Assembly (NCBI GenBank): GCA_910584065.1
Contig: CAJTZN010000041.1
Span: 1 to 30,567, forward strand
Origin: an uncultured Eubacterium sp.
GTDB lineage: Bacteria; Bacillota; Clostridia; Lachnospirales; Lachnospiraceae
Length of the DNA stretch: 30,567 nt
Direction: 5' to 3'
Shown: piece after piece, positions 15,758-24,400 of the stretch
Numbering within the stretch: the stretch's first letter is position 1
How the letters are laid out: every line of letters begins with the position of its first letter
Position numbers and translations under genes: made by a program
The notes under the pieces: model-generated
Told to the model about the DNA's origin: nothing
The model's database searches: none
The model's input: only the letters and a program-made list of their open reading frames with translations

Positions 15758-17391
15758 TCCTCCTCGTCCTCCTGTTCGGCAAACGCGATATTGGTTCCGT
15801 GATCCGCCACCCTCTCCAGATTGCTGAGCAGGTCGGAAAAAATCATAGCGGCGTGCGGTTCACACTTATGGTTTGCCAAACGGTTGATATGTTTTTTCTG
15901 AAGCTTCTTTTCCATTTTATCGATCTCATTTTCCAGCTTCTGTATGTCCTCCGCATGCGTATCGTCCCCTGTCACAAACATATTAATGGAATATGTAAGG
16001 AGCTGTGTCACCTTCTCGAACATCTGGCGCAGTTCGTTCTGCGCTTTTTTTGAAAATTTCAGATTGGCCGACATGACGGTTTTCGCAAAATCGGCAATAT
16101 TTTCGGCGTGGTCTCCGATCCGCTCCATGTCATTGACGACATGGAACATCGCCCCCAGCTGCTTGCGGTCCTGGATCGGCAGCGACAGCTGGTTGATCTT
16201 GACCAGATAGTTCGATATTTCCGTATTCAGATAATCAATGACATTTTCTTTTTTATATACGTCCTCAAGCGCCTCTTCATTCCGGTCTAACAGCGCTTCC
16301 ATCGCGCGGTTCAGATTGTGGACGGCCATCGTTCCCATGCGCTCGGCCTCGCTCACCGCCTGCGGGAGCGCCGTTGTCAGATTGAAGATCGCGTGTTTTC
16401 CGATAAATTTCAGTTCCATGCCATGAACTTCCTCATCCTCGCCCGGTATGATCAGGTACGACAGCCGGATCAAAAACCTGCTGAGCGGGAACAGCACGAT
16501 CACCTGGAACATTTTGATGATCGTATTGATATTGGCCACGTCACGGCCGGCGCGGAGCCCCGCGTTCGCCGTCGATGAGGAAAGCGAATGGATGGCTGAC
16601 ATGATCGGCTCCCCGCAGACGGCAAGGAGCACCATCACGATCACGAGTCCGATCACATTGAACGAGACATGGATCATCGCTGCGCGCTTCGCGTCCTTCG
16701 TTCCGCTCAGGCTTGCCAGCACCGCCGAGCCGCAGGCACCGATGTTGCAGCCCATGATGACATAATAACAGATGTTCAGGTCCATCAGTCCCGACGAGGC
16801 CAGCACGATCAGTATACCGACCGACGCGGATGCGCTCTGCAGGATCGACGTCGCGAGAAATCCGATCAGCACGGCGATGAACGGATTGGTCAGGCTGCTG
16901 AACATATGCTTAATCGCCTCTACCTCATTGAGTTTGTCCACCGAGGATGACAGCGTGGACATGCCGAAAAACAGTACGCCGAATCCGAGCAGCACCTCTC
17001 CGATACGCCGGATCATCGGTTTTTTTATGAACATGACCATAACAACGCCGACCATGATGAACAGCGGCGCCACCGCGTCCAGCTTAAATGATACGAGCTG
17101 TCCGGTGACGGTCGTACCGATATTGGCCCCCATGATGACGCCGACCGACTGGGACAGGTTCATCAGGCCGCTGTTTACAAAACTGACAACGAGCACCGTC
17201 GTAGCATTGGACGACTGAATGATACCGGTAAATACAATACCGAGCAGAAGTCCCATAAAGGGATTCGTTGTTAATTTCTCCAGAATCGTACGCATCTTTC
17301 CACCGGCGACCTTCTGCAGGCCGTCGCTCATCAACTGCATGCCATACAAAAACAAACCAACCCCTGCCATGATCTGCAATGCCAATTCCAT
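15754..17391 (-). CDS. Na+/phosphate cotransporter family protein with C-terminal PhoU-like domain
   Basis: The 545-residue protein has an N-terminal transporter part of about 320 residues with the two inverted family repeats. The first carries GIIQSSNATTVLVVSF and the second SILQSASASVGILIVLA, equivalent to the QSSS motifs of NptA/SLC34 transporters. MGANIGTTVTG and MGCNIGACGSAV accompany them. The last 200 residues form a PhoU-like helical domain (MFHVVNDMERIGDHAENIADF and LSNLERVADHGTNIAF carry the E/D-x-x-x-D motifs). It probably moves phosphate with sodium or regulates that transport at the membrane. The start at 17391 follows GGAG by 6 nt; the in-frame ATG at 17403 is inside the ribosome binding site. 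It lies 38 nt after ribF and overlaps the phosphoesterase gene. Confidence 0.92.
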   Translation of the reverse strand: MELALQIMAGVGLFLYGMQLMSDGLQKVAGGKMRTILEKLTTNPFMGLLLGIVFTGIIQSSNATTVLVVSFVNSGLMNLSQSVGVIMGANIGTTVTGQLVSFKLDAVAPLFIMVGVVMVMFIKKPMIRRIGEVLLGFGVLFFGMSTLSSSVDKLNEVEAIKHMFSSLTNPFIAVLIGFLATSILQSASASVGILIVLASSGLMDLNICYYVIMGCNIGACGSAVLASLSGTKDAKRAAMIHVSFNVIGLVIVMVLLAVCGEPIMSAIHSLSSSTANAGLRAGRDVANINTIIKMFQVIVLFPLSRFLIRLSYLIIPGEDEEVHGMELKFIGKHAIFNLTTALPQAVSEAERMGTMAVHNLNRAMEALLDRNEEALEDVYKKENVIDYLNTEISNYLVKINQLSLPIQDRKQLGAMFHVVNDMERIGDHAENIADFAKTVMSANLKFSKKAQNELRQMFEKVTQLLTYSINMFVTGDDTHAEDIQKLENEIDKMEKKLQKKHINRLANHKCEPHAAMIFSDLLSNLERVADHGTNIAFAEQEDEEE

Positions 17392-17429
17392 AGTATACTC
17401 CATTTCTGCGCTGCTATGCGCCTATTTTT

Positions 17430-18329
17430 CTACTGTATGCCCCGTGTTTTAAAATACTGCACGCACCGTTCCTTGTCCGCCTTCATCTGCTCCCGCAGCG
17501 CGTCCAGTCCGGAAAACTTCCGCTCGCCGCGCAAAAAGGCGTGCAGTTCCACCAAAAGTTCTGTACCGTACAGATCCGAGTCAAAATTAAAAATATGCGT
17601 CTCCGCCCCCGCCGCGTTCTCGCCCGGGATCGTGGGCTTTCTCCCGATATTGGTAACGCCGTGGTAATCACCGTATTTCGTCTTCACCCGCGAGGCGTAT
17701 ACCCCGAAAGGCGGAAGTATCTTCCCCGCCGGAAGGAGCTGGTTCGCCGTCGGCATATCCAGCTTCTCTCTGGCGATCTGATTCCCGTGACACACCGTTC
17801 CGCAAATAAAATAGGGCTGGCCTAACAGTTCTCCCGCCTTTCCGATCTCCCCCGCCGCCAGCAGCTGCCGTATGCGGGTACTGCTCACCGGCTCGCCATA
17901 CATCTCTTTTTTCGGAACCACATGCAGGGCAAACCCGTCTATCGCGCTGCGCGCGCGCAGAAAATCGACATCCCCGCTCCGCCCAAAGCCAAAGCGGAAA
18001 TCCTCTCCCACCGAGATCACGTCGGCACCGCATTCCTCCAGCAGGATTTCCTGCAGAAACGCTTCCGGCGGCATGTGCGAAAGCTTATGGTCAAACGGGC
18101 AGTTAATGTAAACGTCGATCCCCAGTTGTTCCGCGAGATACCGTTTTTCCCGTTCGCTGTAGATCGAAGCAGTATCGGGGAATGAAAACGTAAATAGTAC
18201 GTTCTGTTTTTCTTTGTAGCTGTCGATGCCATCGATCAGCAGGCGGTGGCCACCGTGCAGGCCGTCAAATTTTCCGATACAAATCGCCGTATGTTCCAGC
18301 CGGTACGGCCTCTTTTCCAATACGATCAT
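17430..18329 (-). CDS. ribF: Bifunctional riboflavin kinase / FAD synthetase
   Basis: The 299-residue enzyme phosphorylates riboflavin to FMN and adenylylates FMN to FAD. The N-terminal nucleotidyltransferase domain shows CIGKFDGLHGGHRLLI (residues about 17-32, the HxGH-like site) and ISVGEDFRFGFGRSGD. The C-terminal kinase domain shows GNQIAREKLDMPTANQ, GVYASRVK, GVTNIGRKPT and LYGTELLVELHAFLRGERKF. Length is typical. AGAGGAA lies 5 nt before the ATG. It follows truB by 36 nt, the usual Firmicutes order, and no FMN riboswitch is visible upstream. Confidence 0.96.
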   Translation of the reverse strand: MIVLEKRPYRLEHTAICIGKFDGLHGGHRLLIDGIDSYKEKQNVLFTFSFPDTASIYSEREKRYLAEQLGIDVYINCPFDHKLSHMPPEAFLQEILLEECGADVISVGEDFRFGFGRSGDVDFLRARSAIDGFALHVVPKKEMYGEPVSSTRIRQLLAAGEIGKAGELLGQPYFICGTVCHGNQIAREKLDMPTANQLLPAGKILPPFGVYASRVKTKYGDYHGVTNIGRKPTIPGENAAGAETHIFNFDSDLYGTELLVELHAFLRGERKFSGLDALREQMKADKERCVQYFKTRGIQ

Positions 18330-18365
18330 ATCTATTCCTCTTTTCCGTGCCGCTCGCGTAAAATA

Positions 18366-19295
18366 TCATGACTGGCCGGCCGCATTGTAAAACATTTTCA
18401 CATTTGTATATAAACGCTTTTTCCCATCATACCGATAGAGCGCGTAAAAACTGCGGTCCGGATCGTACATGCGCACGGTCTCCCCGTGCTCCAGACCGGC
18501 CGTCTCCCCGCACCACTCTTGTTTCAGGGCATTACCGTTCTGGAGAAAGCGAAGCCCCTGCTGTGATACAACAACCGCGGGATATTCCTCAAATATGGCG
18601 TCGATCGGCAGTATGGCCTCTTCCAGCGTTCCCTCCTGAACCTTCTGTTCGATCTGCGCTAACGTCAGCGCTCCCTCTAACGAGAACATCCCCGACTGCG
18701 TCCGCACGAGCGAAGCCATCGCCGCACCGCAGCCCAGGCGTTCGCCGATGTCATGGCAGAGTGTCCGGATATACGTCCCCTTCGAACAGTGGACCTCCAT
18801 CGTAAATGTCTGGTCTTCCTCCGTGAAATCGGATACGGCGCACGAATATACCGTGATCCTTCGCTTCTTCCGCTCGACCTCCACGCCCTGCCTCGCCAGT
18901 TCATACAACCGTTTTCCATTTACTTTCACCGCCGAATACATCGGCGGCGTCTGCCAGATCTCGCCGGTAAATGCGGATACCGCTTTTTCCAATTCTTCCC
19001 TCGTCACACGGACCGCATGTTCCTCCAGCACCTGCCCTGTCAGATCCTGCGTATCGGTCACAACGCCGAGCCGGACACGCGCTGTATACATTTTGGAGCG
19101 ATCCGTCAGATACTCGCACACTTTTGTCGCCCTTCCGAGACATACGGGCAGTACCCCGGTCGCATCCGGGTCGAGCGTACCCGTGTGGCCGATCTTTTTC
19201 TGCTTTAAGATCCCGCGCAGCTTCGCCACGACGTCATGCGACGTAAATCCTTGTTCCTTATGCACGTTCAGGATCCCATCGATCGTTTCCCTCAT
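18366..19295 (-). CDS. truB: tRNA pseudouridine(55) synthase
   Basis: TruB (309 residues) makes pseudouridine 55 in the T loop of most tRNAs. DGILNVHKEQGFTSHDVV opens the protein, and KIGHTGTLDPDATGVLPVCLGRATK contains the catalytic aspartate (Asp42). PPMYSAVKVNGKRLYELAR and HCSKGTYIRTLCHDIG are the other two family motifs, and a PUA-like C-terminal region follows. The ATG overlaps the TGA of nrnA (ATGA), so the two are probably translationally coupled. Confidence 0.97.
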   Translation of the reverse strand: MRETIDGILNVHKEQGFTSHDVVAKLRGILKQKKIGHTGTLDPDATGVLPVCLGRATKVCEYLTDRSKMYTARVRLGVVTDTQDLTGQVLEEHAVRVTREELEKAVSAFTGEIWQTPPMYSAVKVNGKRLYELARQGVEVERKKRRITVYSCAVSDFTEEDQTFTMEVHCSKGTYIRTLCHDIGERLGCGAAMASLVRTQSGMFSLEGALTLAQIEQKVQEGTLEEAILPIDAIFEEYPAVVVSQQGLRFLQNGNALKQEWCGETAGLEHGETVRMYDPDRSFYALYRYDGKKRLYTNVKMFYNAAGQS

Positions 19296-20251
19296 TTTGC
19301 CGCACCGCCGCTTCCCAACTGTTTTTCAATGTGTTCCGTCAGATTGTTGATGACGTCGAACGCGGAGCCTTTCATCTCACAGCCAGCGGCGCGGATATGT
19401 CCGCCGCCGCCAAAAAAGGTGGCGATGCTGCTCACGTCTACCACCTCGTTCGACCGCATGCTCACCTTGTATTCCGACACGTCCTTTTCGGTGATGACAA
19501 TGGCCACTTCCACGCCTTCCGTTGTCCGCAGTTCATCAATCACACCGGACAGATCCGACGGCTTCGCCCCGTAAAAATCCAGGGTCCGTTTTGTGACGAC
19601 ACAGAAAATGCAGCGGCCGTCCATGACGCGCACACTTTCCAACAGGCAGCGGCCCATGATCTGCAGTTGTTTATAAGTCTTCTGATAGAAACTCTCGTCG
19701 ATGATCTTTCCGAACGGAATTCCCTTTTCCATCAATTGCCCCGTCAGTTCCATCGTCCGCCTCCCAGTGTTGGAATGCTTAAACACACCAGTATCGTGGA
19801 TGATCCCAGTATAGAGCGCCTCGGCTGTAAATACCCCGATCCGGTCCATCTCCATCATGCTGCACAGCACTTCACTCGTAGAACTTGCCGATGCTTCCAC
19901 ATGGTTTACATCGGCAAATTGCTCGTTACTGATATGATGATCGATATTCAGAGTCCTCTTCGCCCGGCGGAATACATCCTGCGCATCCCCGAAACGATCC
20001 GTGGCACCACAGTCAAGAGAAATAAAGAGATCGTATGTATCCGCCTTTTGCTGGAACGCCTCCTTCTTTTCCAGATAAGCAAACTCTTCCGGCACCTCTT
20101 CCAAATAGACCGTCACCTGCTTTTCCGGATAACAGTCCGCCAGATAAGAATACAGGCCCATACAGGAACCGACGCAGTCGCCGTCCGGCCGGATGTGCCC
20201 ACAGATCGCGATCGTCTGCGCTTCCGCTATTTCCCGCAGCAAAACGTTCAT
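19292..20251 (-). CDS. nrnA: DHH/DHHA1-family oligoribonuclease (NrnA type)
   Basis: The 319-residue phosphoesterase contains the DHH motif series: GHIRPDGDCVGS (residues 18-29), SLDCGATDRFG, NIDHHISN with the name-giving Asp-His-His, and GIIHDTGVFKHSNT. The C-terminal DHHA1 substrate domain ends with FGGGGHIRAAGCEMKG. In Firmicutes NrnA degrades short RNAs and can dephosphorylate pAp. It is in its normal place between rbfA and truB. GGAGGGG lies about 4 nt before the ATG at 20251, immediately after the rbfA stop. Confidence 0.93.
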   Translation of the reverse strand: MNVLLREIAEAQTIAICGHIRPDGDCVGSCMGLYSYLADCYPEKQVTVYLEEVPEEFAYLEKKEAFQQKADTYDLFISLDCGATDRFGDAQDVFRRAKRTLNIDHHISNEQFADVNHVEASASSTSEVLCSMMEMDRIGVFTAEALYTGIIHDTGVFKHSNTGRRTMELTGQLMEKGIPFGKIIDESFYQKTYKQLQIMGRCLLESVRVMDGRCIFCVVTKRTLDFYGAKPSDLSGVIDELRTTEGVEVAIVITEKDVSEYKVSMRSNEVVDVSSIATFFGGGGHIRAAGCEMKGSAFDVINNLTEHIEKQLGSGGAAK

Positions 20252-20262
20252 CGTACCCCTCC

Positions 20263-20619
20263 TTACTTTTTATGATTGACTTCATCAATCCGCTTCGACA
20301 TGTTTACGCCATACTCGATCGAGTGATCCAAAATAAAAGTAAGTTCCGGCGTGTTTCTGAGATTCATTCTCCTTGCCAGCTGTCCTCTGGCGAACGAAGC
20401 GCTCTTTTTCAGCCCTTCCATCGTCTTTTCCTTCTCTTCCTCACTCCCAAATACACTAATGTATATTTTCGCATATTTCAGATCCGGCGTAACCTCGACC
20501 CCCATCACCGACGTCATCGGATGCACTCTCGGATCTTTTATTTCTTCCGCGATGATCCGGCTCATCTCGCGCTGGACTTCGCTGTTAATACGAATATTTT
20601 TTACGCTGTTCTTTTTCAT
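20263..20619 (-). CDS. rbfA: 30S ribosome-binding factor A
   Basis: RbfA (118 residues) is a KH-like fold protein that assists 16S rRNA 5' end processing and 30S maturation. The sequence shows INSEVQREMSRIIAEEIKDPRV (residues about 10-31), VEVTPDLKYAKIYISVFG and RRMNLRNTPELTFILDHSIEYG, all typical. The ATG at 20619 is preceded by GGGGGA; longer starts at 20661 would add a non-conserved, arginine-rich extension. A GC-rich 122-nt gap separates it from infB, with no terminator. Confidence 0.95.
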   Translation of the reverse strand: MKKNSVKNIRINSEVQREMSRIIAEEIKDPRVHPMTSVMGVEVTPDLKYAKIYISVFGSEEEKEKTMEGLKKSASFARGQLARRMNLRNTPELTFILDHSIEYGVNMSKRIDEVNHKK

Positions 20620-20741
20620 GATTTCCCCCATTCCGCCACAGCTGCGTTCTCTTCGTCCCACCGCTCCCGCGGCGGCGCGCCCTTTGCTGCAACTTGGTTA
20701 CGCATCACTATTTATTCTAATTATCGTTTCAAACAACCCAA

Positions 20742-23700
20742 TCAGGTACGGGGCACTTCTACCATCACATAGCACTCGACCCTGTCCTCTTCCTGAATGT
20801 CGTTAAAGTTTTCAAATACAAGTCCGCACTCATAGCCTGCGGCAACGTCCTTCACATCGTCCTTGAACCTCTTAAGAGAAGCCAGGCCGCCCTCAAAGAT
20901 AAGTTCCTCTCCGCGGGAAACGCGGCATTTGCAGCCCCGTTCCACCTTGCCGTCCAGCACGTAGGACCCGGCGATCGTTCCGACTCCGGACGCCTTAAAT
21001 GTCTGGCGCACCTCGACGTGGCCGATCACTTTCTCCTCATAGATCGGCTCCAGCATTCCTTTGAGCGCGTGCTCAATATCCTCGATCGCGTCATAAATGA
21101 CACGGTACAGGCGGACGTCCACATTCTCGCGGTCAGCGATCTCCTTCGCCGTATTGTCCGGCCGGATGTTAAAGCCGATGATGATCGCGTTCGACGCGCT
21201 CGCCAGCGACACGTCGGATTCATTGATGGCACCGACACCGCCGTGGATGACGCGCACGGCAACTTCCTCATTACTCAGCTTGAGAAGGCTCTGTTTCACG
21301 GCCTCTACCGAACCCTGGACATCGGCTTTGATGATCAGGTTCAGATCCTTGACGTTTCCTGCCTGGATCTGGTTAAACAGGCCGTCGAGCGAAAGCTTCT
21401 TCGCCTTCGTCTCCTCCAATAGTTTATCCTTACCCTGGTCAATATATGCCTGGGAAATCTGTTTTGCTTCCTTATCGCTCTCTGTCGCCACCACAATCTC
21501 ACCAGCGTCAGGAGCACCGTTCAGGCCGAGAATTTCTACAGGAGTAGACGGTTTGGCCATCTTCACCCGCTCGCCGTGGTGGTCGATCATCGCCCGGACT
21601 TTTCCGTGCGCTGTACCGATAGCAACGTGGTCGCCGATGCGGAGCACACCTTTTTGTACAAGTACGGTAGCAACCGGGCCGCGTCCCTTATCCAGACGGG
21701 CCTCGATCACGATACCCCTCGCCTTGCGGTCCGGATTCGCTTTCAGTTCCATCACCTCGGCCGTGAGGACGATCATCTCCAGCAACTGGTCAATACCCTC
21801 TTTCGTATGAGCCGATACCGGCACGAAGATCGTGCTTCCGCCCCAGTCCTCCGGAATGAGTTCGTACTCTGCCAGTTCCTGCTTTACCCGCTCGATATTG
21901 GCGCCTGCCTTGTCGATCTTATTGATCGCTACGATGATCTCGACGCCGGCTGCCTTCGCGTGGTTGATCGCCTCGACGGTCTGCGGCATCACGCCGTCGT
22001 CCGCCGCCACGACAAGGATCGCGATATCGGTAGACTGCGCCCCCCGCATACGCATGGACGTAAATGCTTCATGTCCCGGCGTATCGAGAAAAGTGATCTT
22101 TTCTCCCTTACTCTCCACGACATAGGCGCCGATATGCTGCGTAATCCCGCCGGCCTCGTGGGATGTGACATCTTCCTCGCGGATCGCGTCCAAAAGAGAC
22201 GTCTTTCCGTGGTCTACGTGTCCCATGACGCACACGACAGGCGGCCGTTTCTTCATCTTCTCTTCCGGCTCTTCTTCCTCTTTCAGAAGTTCCGCTACCA
22301 TATCCACTTTTTCTTCCATCTCCGCTATGATGTCAAATTCCAGGGCGATCTCTTCTGCCTCTTCAAATGTAATATCCTGATTGAGCGATACGACCTGTCC
22401 CTGAAGGAATAATTTCTTTACAAGTGCCGACGCCGGCATCTTCATGCGTTCCGCCAGTTCGCGGATCGTCAGGCTCTCCGGAATCGTGATCTGCTTGATC
22501 GTCTCCTCCGGCTCTTTTGCCACCGGTTCCGGTTTGATGAACGCGCCCTTGCGGTTCGGATCCTTTTTATTGCGGATACGGTTCATTTCCTCTTTGCTCG
22601 ACTTTTTGTACGTTCCCTTTTCCGGCGCCTTTTTATTCCTCTTGCGGGAATTTTTCTGCTCCTGTTTAATCCCGTCAAAACCGCTCTGCGCCTTTTCAAA
22701 CCTCTCAAATACCCGCTCACCGCCGCGGTTATGATTGGACCTGCGTCCAGCTGCTCCGGAACGTGAGCCCTGTGCTCCGCCACGGGTGCCCTGTGCTCCG
22801 CCGCGTGTGCCTTGCGCTCCGCCACGGGTTCCCTGCGCACCTCCGCGCGTACCGCCCTGCGCTCCGCCACGAGCTCCCTGCGCCGGTCCCCGGTTTCCAT
22901 TTCCCTGGCCGTTTCCCTGTCCGCGTCGATCGTTTCGGCGGTCTCCGCCCCCCTGATTCCGACGGTCGCCTCCGTTTTCATTACTTCGAGTACCAAAATT
23001 CCTGGTTCCGTTATTCCCTCTGTCTCCTGTCCCCTGATTCCGGCGGTCGTTTCGACGATCCTGTTTTCTCTTTTCGCCGCTGCCGCCATTGGACTGACTT
23101 GATCCCTTTGAACCATTGCCACGGCGGCCTTCGCGATCCGCACGGCTTTCGTCAGACACATTTCCCTGAGAAGAAACGTGATCTCCACGTGTCCCTTTTT
23201 CTGCCGCTGGCACATTCGCCTCTGGCGATTTCTTTTTGTTCGGTTCTTCCGACATCTGCTTTTTCGACTCCTCTGTTATTTGCTTTTTCGACCCTTCCTG
23301 TACGATCGTTTCTGGTTTCTCCGGTGCGCGCGCCCCAGACTCCAGCTCCTCCGACATCTGGCGGATTGGTTTCTCGGTTTTTTCTTCCGGTTTTTTCACT
23401 GTTTCGTTTGATTTCTCCGGGGTGTCGTCTGTTTGAACGGAAGCAGCACCTGTCTGAACGGGAACAGCGTCAGCCTGCTGTTCTGGCTGTTTCACTGTCT
23501 CGTCCGTCTTTTCCGGCTTCTTCGGTTTCTGGCTCGCCGCCTTATCCGTCTCCTGTTTAACGGACGGCTTTTTATTATTAAAAGTTTTCAGCAGAAACGC
23601 GATTGCATCATCTTCAATGTTGCTGTTGGCACCTTTAACATCAAAACCGTTATCATTTAAAAGTTTCACCAGATCCCCGCTTTTGATTTTTTTATCTTTT

Positions 23701-23744
23701 GCTTGTAAACTTCTCGCTATTTCAAATATCCTCATTTTTGCCAT
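20742..23744 (-). CDS. infB: Translation initiation factor IF-2
   Basis: IF-2 (1000 residues) is the GTPase that places fMet-tRNA on the 30S subunit and joins subunits. The N-terminal IF2N domain (1-55) is followed by a disordered region of about 350 residues. That region is first rich in Lys/Glu/Pro and later in Arg/Gly/Asn, with a tandem GGAQGTR repeat at about 287-329. A second IF2N motif lies near 420-470. The G domain has G1 MGHVDHGKT (507-515), G3 DTPGH (554-558) and G4 NKID (608-611). Domains II-IV end with ECYVMVEVPRT. It is longer than many homologues because of the linker. GGAGG in the end of ylxQ serves the ATG, 1 nt after the ylxQ stop. Confidence 0.98.
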   Translation of the reverse strand: MAKMRIFEIARSLQAKDKKIKSGDLVKLLNDNGFDVKGANSNIEDDAIAFLLKTFNNKKPSVKQETDKAASQKPKKPEKTDETVKQPEQQADAVPVQTGAASVQTDDTPEKSNETVKKPEEKTEKPIRQMSEELESGARAPEKPETIVQEGSKKQITEESKKQMSEEPNKKKSPEANVPAAEKGTRGDHVSSQGNVSDESRADREGRRGNGSKGSSQSNGGSGEKRKQDRRNDRRNQGTGDRGNNGTRNFGTRSNENGGDRRNQGGGDRRNDRRGQGNGQGNGNRGPAQGARGGAQGGTRGGAQGTRGGAQGTRGGAQGTRGGAQGSRSGAAGRRSNHNRGGERVFERFEKAQSGFDGIKQEQKNSRKRNKKAPEKGTYKKSSKEEMNRIRNKKDPNRKGAFIKPEPVAKEPEETIKQITIPESLTIRELAERMKMPASALVKKLFLQGQVVSLNQDITFEEAEEIALEFDIIAEMEEKVDMVAELLKEEEEPEEKMKKRPPVVCVMGHVDHGKTSLLDAIREEDVTSHEAGGITQHIGAYVVESKGEKITFLDTPGHEAFTSMRMRGAQSTDIAILVVAADDGVMPQTVEAINHAKAAGVEIIVAINKIDKAGANIERVKQELAEYELIPEDWGGSTIFVPVSAHTKEGIDQLLEMIVLTAEVMELKANPDRKARGIVIEARLDKGRGPVATVLVQKGVLRIGDHVAIGTAHGKVRAMIDHHGERVKMAKPSTPVEILGLNGAPDAGEIVVATESDKEAKQISQAYIDQGKDKLLEETKAKKLSLDGLFNQIQAGNVKDLNLIIKADVQGSVEAVKQSLLKLSNEEVAVRVIHGGVGAINESDVSLASASNAIIIGFNIRPDNTAKEIADRENVDVRLYRVIYDAIEDIEHALKGMLEPIYEEKVIGHVEVRQTFKASGVGTIAGSYVLDGKVERGCKCRVSRGEELIFEGGLASLKRFKDDVKDVAAGYECGLVFENFNDIQEEDRVECYVMVEVPRT
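22765..22884 (-). repeat. 21-bp tandem repeats inside infB encoding an RGG-like tract
   Basis: About five degenerate 21-bp units encode GGAQGTR repeats, residues about 287-329 of IF-2. One unit has a codon insertion (GGAQGGTR). Synonymous differences between units (cgcc-acgg against cgcc-gcgt) show that the array is not brand new. Confidence 0.85.
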
Positions 23745-23745
23745 A

Positions 23746-24063
23746 CTACATTTCCTCCAAATCTAAATTTTTACTGATGGATGATGCAAATCCCTGATCC
23801 AAAACGGCAAGGGAAGCCCGAAACTCTTTGCCGATCGCATTTCCAAGTATCTCTTTTTCCCCAAACACCGCCATGGGAACCCGGTAATAACTGCATGAAT
23901 CGCGAAATTTTTTCTTTGTATTGTCAGAGGCGTCCTCTGCGACGATGACAAGCTTCGCCGTTCCCGAACGGATCGCTTTCTCCGTCATAAATTCGCCGCT
24001 GGCTACATTTCCTGACTTCATCGCCAGTCCCAGTGTTCCAAACGTCTTCCTGTCTTGAATCAT
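23746..24063 (-). CDS. ylxQ: L7Ae-family RNA-binding protein (YlxQ)
   Basis: The 105-residue protein belongs to the ribosomal L7Ae/L30e/S12e/Gadd45 family, which bind kink-turn-like RNA. GTLGLAMKSGNVASGEFMTEKAIRSG and LVIVAEDASDNTKKKF, followed by YRVPMAVFGEKEILGNAIGKEFRASLAV, are typical of YlxQ. Its exact role in Clostridia is not established. The start overlaps the ylxR stop (ATGA) and the stop is 1 nt before infB, so it is tightly embedded in the operon. Confidence 0.92.
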   Translation of the reverse strand: MIQDRKTFGTLGLAMKSGNVASGEFMTEKAIRSGTAKLVIVAEDASDNTKKKFRDSCSYYRVPMAVFGEKEILGNAIGKEFRASLAVLDQGFASSISKNLDLEEM

Positions 24064-24368
24064 TCACTCAACTGCCTTTCCAGATCATCGTATATCTCAT
24101 CTTTGATATTTATTTTAAACGCCCGTTCAAGTCCGTGGTTTTTCCGCGCCTTCCGCAGACACTCCAGACAATCGCACAAATAAGCTCCCCTTCCATTTGC
24201 CTTTCCTGAACGGTCTATGAAGACCGTTTGGTCTATAAAGACCGTGCTGTCCTCCATGCGTTCGGCTCCATCCGGCTGCCCGGATCTCACGATACGGATC
24301 AGTTCCGATTTGGGCCGGCTCTCCCGGCACCCGATACACTGCCGCATGGGAATTTTCTTCGCTGCCAC
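24060..24368 (-). CDS. ylxR: YlxR-family RNA-binding protein
   Basis: The 102-residue protein carries the YlxR (DUF448) motifs MRQCIGCRESRPKSELIRIVR and GRGAYLCDCLECLRKARK, a conserved RNA-binding fold between nusA and infB. YlxR homologues have been proposed as nucleoid-associated regulators or as partners of RNase P; nothing here decides. The GTG at 24368 is 8 nt from AGGAG and is preferred over the GTG at 24377, which overlaps that site. An 18-bp tandem duplication (24212-24247) doubles the peptide TVFID before the RSGKANGRGAYL motif. The CxxC spacing near both ends is intact. Confidence 0.9.
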   Translation of the reverse strand: MAAKKIPMRQCIGCRESRPKSELIRIVRSGQPDGAERMEDSTVFIDQTVFIDRSGKANGRGAYLCDCLECLRKARKNHGLERAFKINIKDEIYDDLERQLSE

Positions 24369-24400
24369 AAAAACCACTCCTAACTTCCAGACGAAACATT

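Noticed and set aside
20620..20661. Longer RbfA start
   Set aside because: The added residues are not family-like, and GGGGGA precedes the ATG at 20619.
22583..23215. 210-codon minus-strand ORF in another frame within infB
   Set aside because: It overlaps the repeat-rich IF-2 linker in a shifted frame; long open frames are expected there from the repeats.
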